Shown piece by piece: positions 36,559-44,405 of a DNA stretch of 64,000 nucleotides; position 1 is the first letter of the stretch, and every line of letters begins with the position of its first letter. Position numbers and translations under genes: made by a program. The DNA comes from Variovorax sp. Sphag1AA (GTDB lineage Bacteria > Pseudomonadota > Gammaproteobacteria > Burkholderiales > Burkholderiaceae_C). The notes beneath the pieces are model-generated. The model made no database searches and was not told the DNA's origin. It saw only the letters and a list, made by a program, of their open reading frames with translations. The stretch lies in NCBI RefSeq assembly GCF_014192575.1, contig NZ_JACHYC010000005.1, positions 434,001 through 498,000 of the forward strand, written 5' to 3'.

Positions 36559-37185
36559 TCAGGGCTTGCGCCAGACGCTCGCGAGCCACGGCTGCTGGTC
36601 GAGCGGGAGCCCGGCCGGACGGTAGTAGTGGTCCAGCTCGACAAAGCCCGCGGAATTCATCAGCGCTTGCCAGCCGGCGAGGTCGTGGAAGGCACCGTAG
36701 CGCTGACCCCGCCATCCCTCCTCCCCTTCTCCGCGCGGATTGGAGCTGAACAGCACGCCGCCCGGCTTCAGCGATGTTCGCAACTCGCCGAGCACCCGCG
36801 GCAGTTCCTGATGCGGCACATGAAACAGCGACGCGTTGGCAAAAATGCCGTCGAAGCGCGCCGCAGGCAGATCCAGCGACAGGAAGTTCTGCTGCCAGAC
36901 CTCGCAGCCGCTGTAGGCGCGCGCCATCTCTGCAAATTGCGGTGCGCCTTCGAGGCCGATCGCCACATGGCCGAGCTGCGAGAAGGTGCGCAGGTCGCGG
37001 CCCGGCCCGCAGCCGAAATCGAGCAGGGTCCAAGGCGGCGGCGCGTCGATGTGCGCCAGCAATGCCGCGATGTTCTGGCTCACGTCATGGCTGCGCGTGG
37101 CCGCCCAGAAGTCCTCGGCCTGCCCGTCGTAGTGCGCCAGCGTCAGGGATTCGATGCGTTCGAGTTCTTCGGGCGAAAGAGGCAT
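36559..37185 (-). CDS. Class I SAM-dependent methyltransferase
   Basis: 208 residues. Motif I LLDFGCGPGRDL lies at about residues 54-65, an acidic motif II near GLEGAP, and FDGIFANASLFHVPHQEL is the typical post-motif segment of the methyltransferase-11/25 type, followed by LKPGGVLFSSNPRG. The N-terminal helix (YDGQAEDFWAATRSHDVSQN) resembles the small-molecule methyltransferase group. The substrate is unknown. It is followed upstream on the same strand by the CBS gene, 25 nt away, perhaps co-transcribed. Confidence 0.83.
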   Translation of the reverse strand: MPLSPEELERIESLTLAHYDGQAEDFWAATRSHDVSQNIAALLAHIDAPPPWTLLDFGCGPGRDLRTFSQLGHVAIGLEGAPQFAEMARAYSGCEVWQQNFLSLDLPAARFDGIFANASLFHVPHQELPRVLGELRTSLKPGGVLFSSNPRGEGEEGWRGQRYGAFHDLAGWQALMNSAGFVELDHYYRPAGLPLDQQPWLASVWRKP

Positions 37186-37210
37186 TCAGGGCGCGGCCGG
37201 ATCAAGCGAG

Positions 37211-37642
37211 CTATCCGGCGATGTAGTTCTGGAGCTGCTCGATGATGAAGTTCTGTTCGGAAATGATGCCCTTGACGATGTCGCCGATCGAGATCAGCCC
37301 GACCAGCTTGTCGCCGTCCATGACCGGCAGGTGCCGCACGCGGCTTTCGGTCATCAGCGCCATGCACTCCTCGCTGGTCTGGCTCGGCCGAACGTAGATC
37401 ACCGCGCTGGTCATCACGTCGCGCAGGGGCGTGTCCCTGGAAGAGCGCGCCAGCAGCACGACCTTGCGCGCGTAGTCGCGTTCGGTCACGACGCCGACGA
37501 TGCGATCCCCCTCCATGACCATCAGCGCACCGACGTTTTTATCGGCCATCAGCTTGACGGCCTCGAAGACCGTCGCCGACGGCGCGATCGAGTACACCGC
37601 AGAGCTACCTTTGGCCTTCAGAATTTCAGCCACTGTCTTCAT
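37211..37642 (-). CDS. Tandem CBS-domain protein
   Basis: 143 residues from the ATG at 37642, with GGAGGAC before it. Two CBS domains fill the protein: the first starts near YSIAPSATVFEAVKLMADKN and ends VVTERDYARKV, the second starts near VIYVRPSQTSEECMALM and ends VGLISIGDIVKGI. Stand-alone CBS pairs bind adenine nucleotides and act as energy sensors. The R-D-Y-A-R-K-V motif is frequent in this small-protein family. The partner is unknown. Confidence 0.85.
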   Translation of the reverse strand: MKTVAEILKAKGSSAVYSIAPSATVFEAVKLMADKNVGALMVMEGDRIVGVVTERDYARKVVLLARSSRDTPLRDVMTSAVIYVRPSQTSEECMALMTESRVRHLPVMDGDKLVGLISIGDIVKGIISEQNFIIEQLQNYIAG

Positions 37643-37748
37643 GCTTCTGTCCTCCGGGATGGCAAGCGCTTCCATTCTGCGCGGCGAGCACGGCGCTCAC
37701 AAGACAAACACCGACAGCGGTGCCGAAATTACGACGGGAGTTCTACTT

Positions 37749-38492
37749 TCAGGGCCTCGCACCCGGATGATCGAGCCCGGCGAGCAGCCTTGGCAGCAGA
37801 TCTTCGGATGCGCCGCGCAACACGGCGCTGGCGGACGTGTCGAGGTGCAACGGTTCCACGTTGAGCGTGATGAGCCGGCTGCCCGCCGACAGCGCCTCCA
37901 TCGGCAGGTCGGCGGCCGGATAGACGACCGCCGTACTGCCGACCACGATGAAGACGTCGCACTCCTCCGCGGCCGTGCGCGCATCGAGCAGAACGCCCTC
38001 GTTGAGCATCTCGCCGAACATCACCACGTCGGGCCGTGCGCGCGAGCCGCAGCGCGTGCACCGGTTGAGCAGCCATGGACCTCGGCGGTTGCCGCAGTGG
38101 TCGCAGCGCCAGCGGCGCAACGAGCCATGCAGTTCGAGCACGTCGAGACAACCCGCGACGGTCAGCAGCCCGTCGACGTTCTGCGTGATGAGCCGCGTCG
38201 CCGGGCGGAGTCGCTGGAGTTGCGCCAGCGCCAGATGGCCGGGATTGGGCCGCGCGCTTTCGACGACCGCGAGACGTTGCGACCAGAACCTGGAGAAACC
38301 CGCCGGATCGCGCTGCAGATCATCCGCATGCGAATACTGGAGCGCGTTCTGGTTCATCCACAGGCCGTCGGCATCGCGATAGGTCGGGATGCCGGAGGCC
38401 TTCGACAGGCCCGCGCCCGAGAAGACCACGATGCGCCGGGCCTCGCGCAGCAACTCGATGGCGGTCGCTAACGGTTCACGGCTGTCGGTCAT
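37749..38492 (-). CDS. Sir2-family NAD-dependent protein deacylase
   Basis: 247 residues. The NAD-binding GAGLSKASGIPTYRD is at 26-40, QNVDGLL near 104-110, catalytic H122 in ELHGSL, and a four-cysteine zinc site C130/C133/C145/C148. The usual GAGxSxxSGIP(D/T)FR is slightly altered, with TYRD for DFR. It should remove acyl groups from Lys using NAD. An alternative start 18 nt upstream exists. It is divergent from the halogenase-like gene, which starts 99 nt away. Confidence 0.88.
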   Translation of the reverse strand: MTDSREPLATAIELLREARRIVVFSGAGLSKASGIPTYRDADGLWMNQNALQYSHADDLQRDPAGFSRFWSQRLAVVESARPNPGHLALAQLQRLRPATRLITQNVDGLLTVAGCLDVLELHGSLRRWRCDHCGNRRGPWLLNRCTRCGSRARPDVVMFGEMLNEGVLLDARTAAEECDVFIVVGSTAVVYPAADLPMEALSAGSRLITLNVEPLHLDTSASAVLRGASEDLLPRLLAGLDHPGARP

Positions 38493-38591
38493 CGGATGAT
38501 CGGGCGGCATTCGGCGGGCAGTGATTCTGGCACGCGGGGTGCGCATCGTCGTCGCCGAGAATGCGAGGCTTCAACAAAGGAAGACAAGACC

Positions 38592-39920
38592 ATGGAAGGA
38601 AGTCGGGAAGACTGCGACGTGCTCGTGATCGGCGGGGGCCCTGCGGGCTCGACGGTGTCCACGCTGCTGGCGCGGCAGGGGCGCCGCGTCGTGATGCTCG
38701 AGAAAGACCATCACCCCCGGTTCCACATCGGCGAATCGCTCCTGCCCGGCAATGTGGAGCTCTTCGAGAAGCTCGGCGTGCGCGAGGAAGTCGACAAGAT
38801 CGGTATGCCCAAGTTCGGCATCGAGTTCGTGCCGCCGGACCTCGACTACCGCAGCTATGTCGACTTCTCCGAAGGCTGGAACCCGCGCAAGGATTCGGCC
38901 TGGCAGGTGAGGCGCTCGGAGCTCGACGAACTGCTCTTCCGCAACGCGACCAAACAGGGCGCGGTCACGCTCGAAGGCGCGCGCGTTCGCCAGGTGGATT
39001 TCGACGACACCGGTGCGACGGTGCAGGCGACGCTCGAAGACGGCACGCGTCGCACGTGGCGCGCGCGCTTCGTGGTCGATGCAAGCGGGCGCGACACGGT
39101 GCTCGCCAACAAGCTCAAGAGCAAGCAGAAGAACCCCGATCACAACAGCACCGCACTGTTCGGCCACTTCCGCAATGCACGCCGCCTCGAAGGCAAGCGC
39201 GAGGGCAACATCAGCATCTGCTGGTTCGAGCACGGCTGGTTCTGGTTCATCCCGCTGGCCGACGGCACCACCAGCGTGGGCGCGGTGTGCTGGGCCTACT
39301 ACCTGAAGGCGCGAGACAAGCCGCTGAAGGACTACTTCTTCGACACCATCGCAATGTGCCCCGAGTTGCACGACCGACTCAAGGACGCCACGCTGGTGGA
39401 CGACATGGTGCACGCGACCGGCAATTTCTCGTACTCCAGCACGCATGCCACCGGCGAGCGCTACCTGATGGTGGGCGACGCCTTCACCTTCATCGACCCG
39501 ATGTTTTCGTCGGGCGTTTTCCTCGCGATGCAGAGCGCGTTCGACGGCGCCAAGCTGGTCGAAACCGCGCTCGACCGCCCCGCCGAGCTGCCCGCGGCGC
39601 GCAAGGCGCTCGAGAAGCGGATGCGCGTCGGGCCGCGCGACTACTCGTGGTTCATCTACCGGGTGACCAACCCGACGATCCGCGACATGTTCATGCACCC
39701 GAACAATGCGCTCAAGGCCAAGCAGGGATTGATGTCGCTGCTGGCCGCCGACATCCACCACGGACCGGCCTACCGGCGGTCGCTGTTCATGTTCAAAGTG
39801 CTCTATTACTTCATCTCGGTGGTGAACTGGCGCCGCACCGTCGGCGGCTGGAAGCGGCACCGCTTCAACATCCGCGACATGGGCCCGCTGCGGGGCGAGA
39901 CGATCCTCAAGAACGAGTGA
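38592..39920 (+). CDS. Flavin-dependent oxidoreductase of the halogenase family
   Basis: 442 residues. The FAD motif GGGPAGS lies at 14-20, followed by HPRFHIGESLLP at 41-52. Two residues that define flavin-dependent halogenases are present: a W216-F-W-F-I-P221 stretch matching the WxWxIP motif, and K74 (GMPKFGIEF) at the place of the catalytic lysine. GDAFTFIDPMFSSGV is the second FAD motif. Non-halogenating relatives such as geranylgeranyl-reductase-like enzymes also share the fold. There is no flavin reductase, peptide carrier or biosynthetic gene next to it, so the substrate is unknown and halogenation is an inference from two motifs. Confidence 0.65.
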   Translation: MEGSREDCDVLVIGGGPAGSTVSTLLARQGRRVVMLEKDHHPRFHIGESLLPGNVELFEKLGVREEVDKIGMPKFGIEFVPPDLDYRSYVDFSEGWNPRKDSAWQVRRSELDELLFRNATKQGAVTLEGARVRQVDFDDTGATVQATLEDGTRRTWRARFVVDASGRDTVLANKLKSKQKNPDHNSTALFGHFRNARRLEGKREGNISICWFEHGWFWFIPLADGTTSVGAVCWAYYLKARDKPLKDYFFDTIAMCPELHDRLKDATLVDDMVHATGNFSYSSTHATGERYLMVGDAFTFIDPMFSSGVFLAMQSAFDGAKLVETALDRPAELPAARKALEKRMRVGPRDYSWFIYRVTNPTIRDMFMHPNNALKAKQGLMSLLAADIHHGPAYRRSLFMFKVLYYFISVVNWRRTVGGWKRHRFNIRDMGPLRGETILKNE

Positions 39921-40018
39921 CCCTGCTGTTCCCTAGGGGGATACCGGGATGAGTCAGCGAAGGGTCAGCCGATAAGATCGTCGATCCAATCTGCTTCCCA
40001 TTCGAATTCGGAGAGACC

Positions 40019-40996
40019 ATGAAGAAACTGTTCGCCTTCGCCGCGATTGCCGCGGCCGTCGCTGGCGTCCATGCCCAGGATTTCCCAGGCTCCAAGACCA
40101 TCACCATGGTGGTGCCATTTGCCGCCGGCGGCCCGACCGACCGCGTGGCCCGCGACCTCGCCGAAGCGCTGCGCAAGCCACTGGGCGGCGCCACCATCGT
40201 GGTCGACAACGTGCCCGGCGCAGGTAGCTCGATCGGCGCAGCCAAGGTGGCGCGCGCGACGCCGGACGGCACCACGCTGCTGCTCAACCACATCGGCATG
40301 TCGACGATCCCGACGCTGGTGCGCAACGTGCCGTTCAAGGTCGAGACCGACTTCGAATACCTCGGCATCGTGAATGACGTGCCGATGACGCTGATCTCGC
40401 GGCCCACGATGGAAGCGAACAACTACAAGGAACTCACCGCCTGGATCGCGGCCAACAAGGGCAAGATCAACCTCGGCAACGCGGGCGTGGGCTCGGCTTC
40501 GCACCTGTGCGGCCTGCTCTTCCAAAGCGCCACCAAGACCGAGATGACGCCCGTGCCGTACAAGGGCACCGCGCCGGCCATCACCGACCTGATGGGCGGC
40601 CAGATCGACCTGCTGTGCGACCAGACCACCAACACTTCGCCGCAGATCGAAGCCAAGAAGGTCAAGGCCTTCGCGGTGACCACTTCCAAGCGGCTCACCA
40701 CGCCGCTGCTGAAGGACCTTCCCACCCTGCAGGAAGCCGGCCTGAAAGACTTCCAGGTCACGATCTGGCACGGCCTCTATGCGCCGAAGGGCACGCCGCC
40801 GGCGATCACGAAGAAGCTCAACGAAGCGCTGAAGGCCGCCCTGAAGGACCCCGAGTTCATCCGCAAGCAGGAAGGCCTCGGCGCCGTGGTGGCGACTGAC
40901 GGCCGCATCGAGCCCGAAGGCCACAAGAAGTTCGTGGCGGCGGAAATCGCCAAATGGAGCCCGATCATCAAGGCTGCCGGCGTCTACGCAGACTGA
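40019..40996 (+). CDS. Bug-family tripartite tricarboxylate receptor protein
   Basis: 325 residues with a signal peptide cleaved after VHAQ (about residue 20). Bug motifs: I-T-M-V-V-P-F-A-A-G-G-P-T-D, D-N-V-P-G-A-G-S-S, L-G-N-A-G-V-G-S-A-S-H, V-P-Y-K-G-T-A-P-A and L-P-T-L-Q-E-A. It binds a small carboxylate-type ligand in the periplasm for a TctAB-type permease encoded elsewhere. Ribosome site GGAGA precedes the ATG. A strong intrinsic terminator follows directly, so it is probably monocistronic. Confidence 0.92.
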   Translation: MKKLFAFAAIAAAVAGVHAQDFPGSKTITMVVPFAAGGPTDRVARDLAEALRKPLGGATIVVDNVPGAGSSIGAAKVARATPDGTTLLLNHIGMSTIPTLVRNVPFKVETDFEYLGIVNDVPMTLISRPTMEANNYKELTAWIAANKGKINLGNAGVGSASHLCGLLFQSATKTEMTPVPYKGTAPAITDLMGGQIDLLCDQTTNTSPQIEAKKVKAFAVTTSKRLTTPLLKDLPTLQEAGLKDFQVTIWHGLYAPKGTPPAITKKLNEALKAALKDPEFIRKQEGLGAVVATDGRIEPEGHKKFVAAEIAKWSPIIKAAGVYAD

Positions 40997-40997
40997 C

Positions 40998-41026
40998 AAA
41001 AAGCCCCTCGATGAGGGGCTTTTTTT
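40998..41026 (+). terminator. Rho-independent terminator after the Bug receptor gene
   Basis: AAAAAGCCCCTC pairs with GAGGGGCTTTTT across a GAT loop, with seven T in a row closing the structure, beginning 2 nt after the stop. The A-run on the other side makes it potentially bidirectional. It is the clearest intrinsic terminator in the window. Confidence 0.92.
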
Positions 41027-41043
41027 CTGCGTAGCATCCGCGC

Positions 41044-41679
41044 ATGACCATGTTCCCGGCAGACATCCTCCTGGCCTACCTCGCGGCCTGCTTCCTCGTC
41101 GTCATCGCGCCGGGACCGGACAACATCCTCGCGATCAGTCGCGGCCTAAGCCAGGGGAAGCCGGCCGCGTGCCTCTCGTCGCTCGGCGCGGGCCTCGGCA
41201 TCATGTGCCACACCATCGCGGCGGCCCTCGGGCTTTCGCTGGTGATCCAGGCGTCGCCGGTGGCGTTCATCGCGGTCAAGGTGATCGGTGGCTTCTACCT
41301 GCTCTGGCTGGGCTACAAGGCCCTCACCGCGCGGAACATGGTCTCGTTCAAGCCGGCAGAGCACCTCTCCTTGCCGAGGGTGTTCTTCACCGGGTTGCTG
41401 TCGAACGTGCTGAACCCGAAGCCCGGCCTGTTCGTGCTGGCGTTCCTGCCGCAATTCGTGAGCGCGGGCCGGGGCTCCGTCACGATCCAGATGCTGGTCT
41501 ACGGCGCCATCTTCGCGGTGATGACCGCCGTGATCTTCAGCGTGCTCGGCAGTTGCGCTTCCCGGCTCTCGGTGTGGCTACAGCGGCGTCCGCGCGTCGG
41601 CGACGGGCTGAATGTCGGCGCGGGGCTGACGTTCATCGCGGCTGGCCTGTCGGTGCTGGCGCTCAAGCAGCGGGCCTGA
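41044..41679 (+). CDS. LysE/RhtB family amino-acid exporter
   Basis: 211 residues with about six membrane helices. The N-terminal family motif is visible as VVIAPGPDNILAISRGLSQG near residues 19-38, then G-x-L-G-I near 56 and the conserved NPKPGLFVLAFLPQF in the middle (about 122-138). It should export an amino acid or homoserine-lactone-type solute across the inner membrane. It begins 17 nt after the terminator and ends 18 nt before the left repeat of the CDI island, so it is the last core gene on this side. Confidence 0.88.
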   Translation: MTMFPADILLAYLAACFLVVIAPGPDNILAISRGLSQGKPAACLSSLGAGLGIMCHTIAAALGLSLVIQASPVAFIAVKVIGGFYLLWLGYKALTARNMVSFKPAEHLSLPRVFFTGLLSNVLNPKPGLFVLAFLPQFVSAGRGSVTIQMLVYGAIFAVMTAVIFSVLGSCASRLSVWLQRRPRVGDGLNVGAGLTFIAAGLSVLALKQRA

Positions 41680-41697
41680 GCGCCTCGCTCCTGCGGC

Positions 41698-41829
41698 CTA
41701 TTTCGGCCGAATCGCGTCCGCGGTTCCCCGGATGAAGGCCTTGATCTTGTCCACGTCATCCTGCGCGAGCTTGCCCGTGAAGTCGGGCAAGACCGCGCGC
41801 TATCGCCGGGCCCGAAGTTGAACTTATCC
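41698..41829 (-). pseudogene. Remnant of the 3' end of a PQQ dehydrogenase gene (left direct repeat)
   Basis: The first 87 bases match the true gene's 3' end (49100-49186) at 81 positions, including the TAG stop. Similarity continues with small indels to about 41829, which breaks the frame. Read on the minus strand it encodes D-F-T-G-K-L-A-Q-D-D-V-D-K before the shared ending I-R-P-K. It lies in the same orientation as the intact gene at the far side of the CDI island, so the island is bracketed by direct repeats. Confidence 0.85.
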
Positions 41830-41867
41830 AAATGAACGACTTGCCAGTCTTCAGACTAGCAATAGTC

Positions 41868-42449
41868 CTAGTTCTGTGGGCCCTTCAGCGTGTCGGCCAC
41901 ACGCTCCAATTTCTTGGAAAGTGACTTGAACCTCTCGTTGCTACGCTGCCTTGCTACGACGTTCTTGGACGAGCTCTCCTTGTCAGCGAAAAAAACTGTC
42001 GCTGATCTGGAAACTGACGAGACCCAGAAGACGATCTCGCCGTCTTCACGAAGAATCTCCCACGTATCTCCGAAATACGGATCCACGGTTGCTTGATCCG
42101 ACTGAGGTATCAAGGGCCTGACGTCTTCTAGGCGCGCAGAGTCCAGCTTTAGTTCGACTTGGCTGAGGACGTTGTCATCGTTGAAGAACGCATTGACCTC
42201 CCGAATCGACAGATCGCCAAGCTTTTGTCCGACTGACGGCCGGGTCGCCGATACGAATCTCTTTTCGACTTGCCAGCGACTGCCTTGGACCTCTTGGACC
42301 GTGCTGTAGTGTGTCTGTAGCCACTCGATAGCGGCACGCCTGGTGGTTCCTAGCTTGAGATCCGCAATCTCAATTTGGCCCCAAGCGCTGGGCGCAATTC
42401 CCGCCATCGTGAAAAAAATGACGAGTGCGTTCCTCATGGTCTGGAGCAT
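41868..42449 (-). CDS. Secreted hypothetical protein at the distal end of the CDI island
   Basis: 193 residues from the ATG at 42449 (an in-frame ATG at 42506 would add a polar 19-residue leader). Signal peptide core ALVIFFTMAGIAPSAWG, cleavage before QIEIAD. The mature part starts with a segment (LKLGTTRRAAIEWLQTHY) typical of small periplasmic domains that measure a signal, and is otherwise charged. Base composition is lower in GC than the core genome. It does not look like a toxin or immunity protein and may be cargo. No family was recognised. Confidence 0.55.
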   Translation of the reverse strand: MLQTMRNALVIFFTMAGIAPSAWGQIEIADLKLGTTRRAAIEWLQTHYSTVQEVQGSRWQVEKRFVSATRPSVGQKLGDLSIREVNAFFNDDNVLSQVELKLDSARLEDVRPLIPQSDQATVDPYFGDTWEILREDGEIVFWVSSVSRSATVFFADKESSSKNVVARQRSNERFKSLSKKLERVADTLKGPQN

Positions 42450-42567
42450 GGCGATGGACAAAATCGTTGAGCTTCCGTCATCATTGCGTGCTGGCGAATA
42501 CTTCATTTAGGTGCAGATAGTTGGCGAGATGAATATCGAGCCTTCATTTCCGGCGTATCGGCTCGTT

Positions 42568-42927
42568 TCACCCTCGATAATCCTCAAATTCCCACTCAAC
42601 AAACTTGGAAAGATTGTGCGCCACGACCTCCCAGTCGTTACCCGAAAACTGCTCCACCAAGAGATTAATTGAAGTGACCATTAGCTCGTAGTCAAACTCT
42701 TTCATTAGGAGGGTATGTCTTCCCCATGCAGCTCGTTTGTCCGACGTTTCTGCAATCAGCCAATTTGGGCTGCATACCAGAACCCGGAAATCATCGGACC
42801 CTAAATTCTCAGAAAAACCAACTTTGAATCCAATCCAAATTCCAAAAAAATCCCTTGAGGCCGGAGAGAAATGTTCAAGGGAGGTCGAGGGATCGTCAAT
42901 CCAAAAAGCCTTGACTTCTAATTTCAT
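42568..42927 (-). CDS. Imm8-type immunity protein (orphan)
   Basis: 119 residues matching the immunity protein 8 pattern of polymorphic toxin systems: a start MKLEVKAFWIDD, the middle FGIWIGFKVGF and FRVLVCSPNWL, and the hallmark ending K-F-V-E-W-E-F-E-D-Y. Such proteins bind and neutralise a cognate CdiA/Rhs C-terminal toxin. It lies 39 nt downstream of a truncated toxin piece, so the two form a displaced toxin/immunity module. It could protect against kin that still deploy that toxin. AT-rich compared with the core genome. Confidence 0.75.
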   Translation of the reverse strand: MKLEVKAFWIDDPSTSLEHFSPASRDFFGIWIGFKVGFSENLGSDDFRVLVCSPNWLIAETSDKRAAWGRHTLLMKEFDYELMVTSINLLVEQFSGNDWEVVAHNLSKFVEWEFEDYRG

Positions 42928-42966
42928 GGCGTCACATTCAGATGTCCGTTGTTAATCAATTTTCCG

Positions 42967-43390
42967 TCAACGGTTTGTTGCACAAAATTTGCCTGTACCC
43001 CCGTTACCGCAAACGGGGAAGTTTTTGGTTGAGGTGGGCGCTAACAATTCTGGAAACGCTTGGAACTTCCACAAGAGCCCCCGTATCTCGATCGCGCACA
43101 TACACCCCCCGGCGAGACGTGTATTTTCCTCGTGGGTCAGTTGCTTGTCCTTGCACGCGGTAAGACTTGTCGTTTCAACGACGTCGACCACTTTCCCTCC
43201 CTGAATGACTACATGGTCAACGCGGCGTGCAGTGCCGGTGTCCGGATCTGTCGCAATATTGCCGTCCTTATCGCGCAGATACTGTTCGTTTTGCACCGAC
43301 GCGCCCGGATACTGCCTTTGCAACTCACCAGTAACCTGGACCTATCGCCTCAAAGGGTACTTGGCAAGTGTAGCGATCCGATCTTGTGAA
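42967..43390 (-). pseudogene. Orphan CdiA C-terminal toxin fragment
   Basis: An open stretch of 118 codons (43323-42967, TTG start if translated) preceded in the same frame by an amber codon and then by coding-like sequence (D-R-I-A-T-L-A-K-Y-P) reaching the stop of the upstream gene. It reads QRQYPGASVQNEQYLRDKDG, then RRVDHVVIQGGKVVDVVETT and a Lys-rich helix. The D...E-x-T...K order resembles a PD-(D/E)XK nuclease toxin. It has no TPS or delivery part, so it is a displaced CdiA-CT module that can be swapped into cdiA by recombination. The Imm8 gene downstream would be its partner. Confidence 0.65.
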
Positions 43391-43630
43391 TTAACTGCAC
43401 AAACGAAGTTCCTCTTTGGCCTTTGCCAAGACTATTAGAAATTCTGAGAGCGAAAATTTCATCTCGATTTTCTTTGACAGGACGTAGAGGTCATCTACGA
43501 ATTCTATTTCAATGAATTCATTGCCATGCTCTTTATTTAGGACACAAAGCCGTTGTCCTTTGTATGAAATCTCGGCCAGCAAGTGTTCGCATTGCACGTC
43601 GCTCACAAGATCAATTGAGAAATCACTCAT
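43391..43630 (-). CDS. Small acidic protein, probable orphan immunity protein
   Basis: 79 residues; AGGAG precedes the ATG at 43630, so it is likely translated. Acidic, no signal peptide, predicted beta-beta-helix: LLAEISYKGQRLCVLNKEHG followed by FIEIEFVDDLYVL and a C-terminal helix. Small acidic cytoplasmic proteins in this position are typically CdiI-like. It sits between a decayed gene and a toxin fragment in the array. The exact immunity family was not recognised. Confidence 0.55.
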   Translation of the reverse strand: MSDFSIDLVSDVQCEHLLAEISYKGQRLCVLNKEHGNEFIEIEFVDDLYVLSKKIEMKFSLSEFLIVLAKAKEELRLCS

Positions 43631-43712
43631 ACAGCTCTCCTATCGAACACGATGAAGTCCTTGCCATTGGAGCGACGTAGCTGAAGCTGAGTCGAGATCG
43701 TAGACGTTCTCG

Positions 43713-44030
43713 CTATTCACCATCGGGATGATGCGGAGACCGCATTTCTTCGACAAACAAGCCAACCTCTTTCGCTAGGCCCTCTGCATTCGGACAGACC
43801 GATGCGACCCCGACGTACATGTAGTAGTCACATCCAAAGTGGATGAACCCCCTATCGCCCTCGAGTCTGCACCAGCGTCAACACGGATCCAACGAGCATT
43901 GATTTCGATCATTGCGTTCGCCTCTAACGCTCAGTTGCTGCCTCGTGCAAATCGAATGAGCACCATACGCCCAGAACTTCTTCTCTCTTCTTGCAATTTC
44001 TTCCACGATTTCGGCTACCAGCTTAGGCAT
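43713..44030 (-). pseudogene. Decayed immunity-like gene with two frameshifts
   Basis: Read on the minus strand from the ATG at 44030, the frame gives MPKLVAEIVEEIARREKKFW and then shifts. A second frame continues with L-E-A-N-A-M-I-E-I-N-A-R-W-I-R-V-D-A-G, and after a run of five G a third frame gives FIHFGCDYYMYVGVASVCPN and A-E-G-L-A-K-E-V-G-L-F-V before a stop at 43713. Joined, these make a plausible protein of about 105 residues with the size and location of a CdiI. It fills most of the only gap above 300 bases in the window. The breaks could be sequencing errors, but two within 300 bases argue for decay. Confidence 0.55.
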
Positions 44031-44058
44031 TCCAAACTGCCACGAGTGGGAGGCGATG

Positions 44059-44403
44059 CTAGAGAATGTTTAGCGTTTCCCAACGGGGACCGACGAGGTC
44101 GCCTGGGTCATAACGAACGAATTCAAGCTCCAATAGTCTTCCATCTTTATCTGCGAACAATAACACCTCTAATGGAGCAGAGTCGCCGTCGAGCATAGTG
44201 CCCTCGGCGCCATATAAATGCTGCCCGCCGCCGGGTGGGCGTCGATAGCCGGCGATATGAAAAATGAGTCGAGACTCGTCTGAAACGACGGATTCAACTG
44301 TCGCGTTCGCGGCATCAGTCATTAGCTGGGTGCGCTCATCAGTGGCGAGTTTTTCAGCAATTCGCGCGATTAGCTGCATTTCGTTATTAGATATAGATCT
44401 CAT
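44059..44403 (-). CDS. cdiI: Cognate CDI immunity protein (CdiI candidate)
   Basis: 114 residues from the ATG at 44403, 2 nt after the cdiA stop (a GTG at 44409 would overlap it). No signal peptide. Helical start IARIAEKLATDERTQLMTDA, then beta strands SRLIFHIAGYR, LEVLLFADKDGRL and LEFVRYDPGD. Position immediately downstream of cdiA on the same strand is what defines cdiI. It should block the toxin carried at the cdiA C-terminus. A relation to DUF6984-type proteins is possible but weak. Confidence 0.7.
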   Translation of the reverse strand: MRSISNNEMQLIARIAEKLATDERTQLMTDAANATVESVVSDESRLIFHIAGYRRPPGGGQHLYGAEGTMLDGDSAPLEVLLFADKDGRLLELEFVRYDPGDLVGPRWETLNIL

Positions 44404-44405
44404 AT

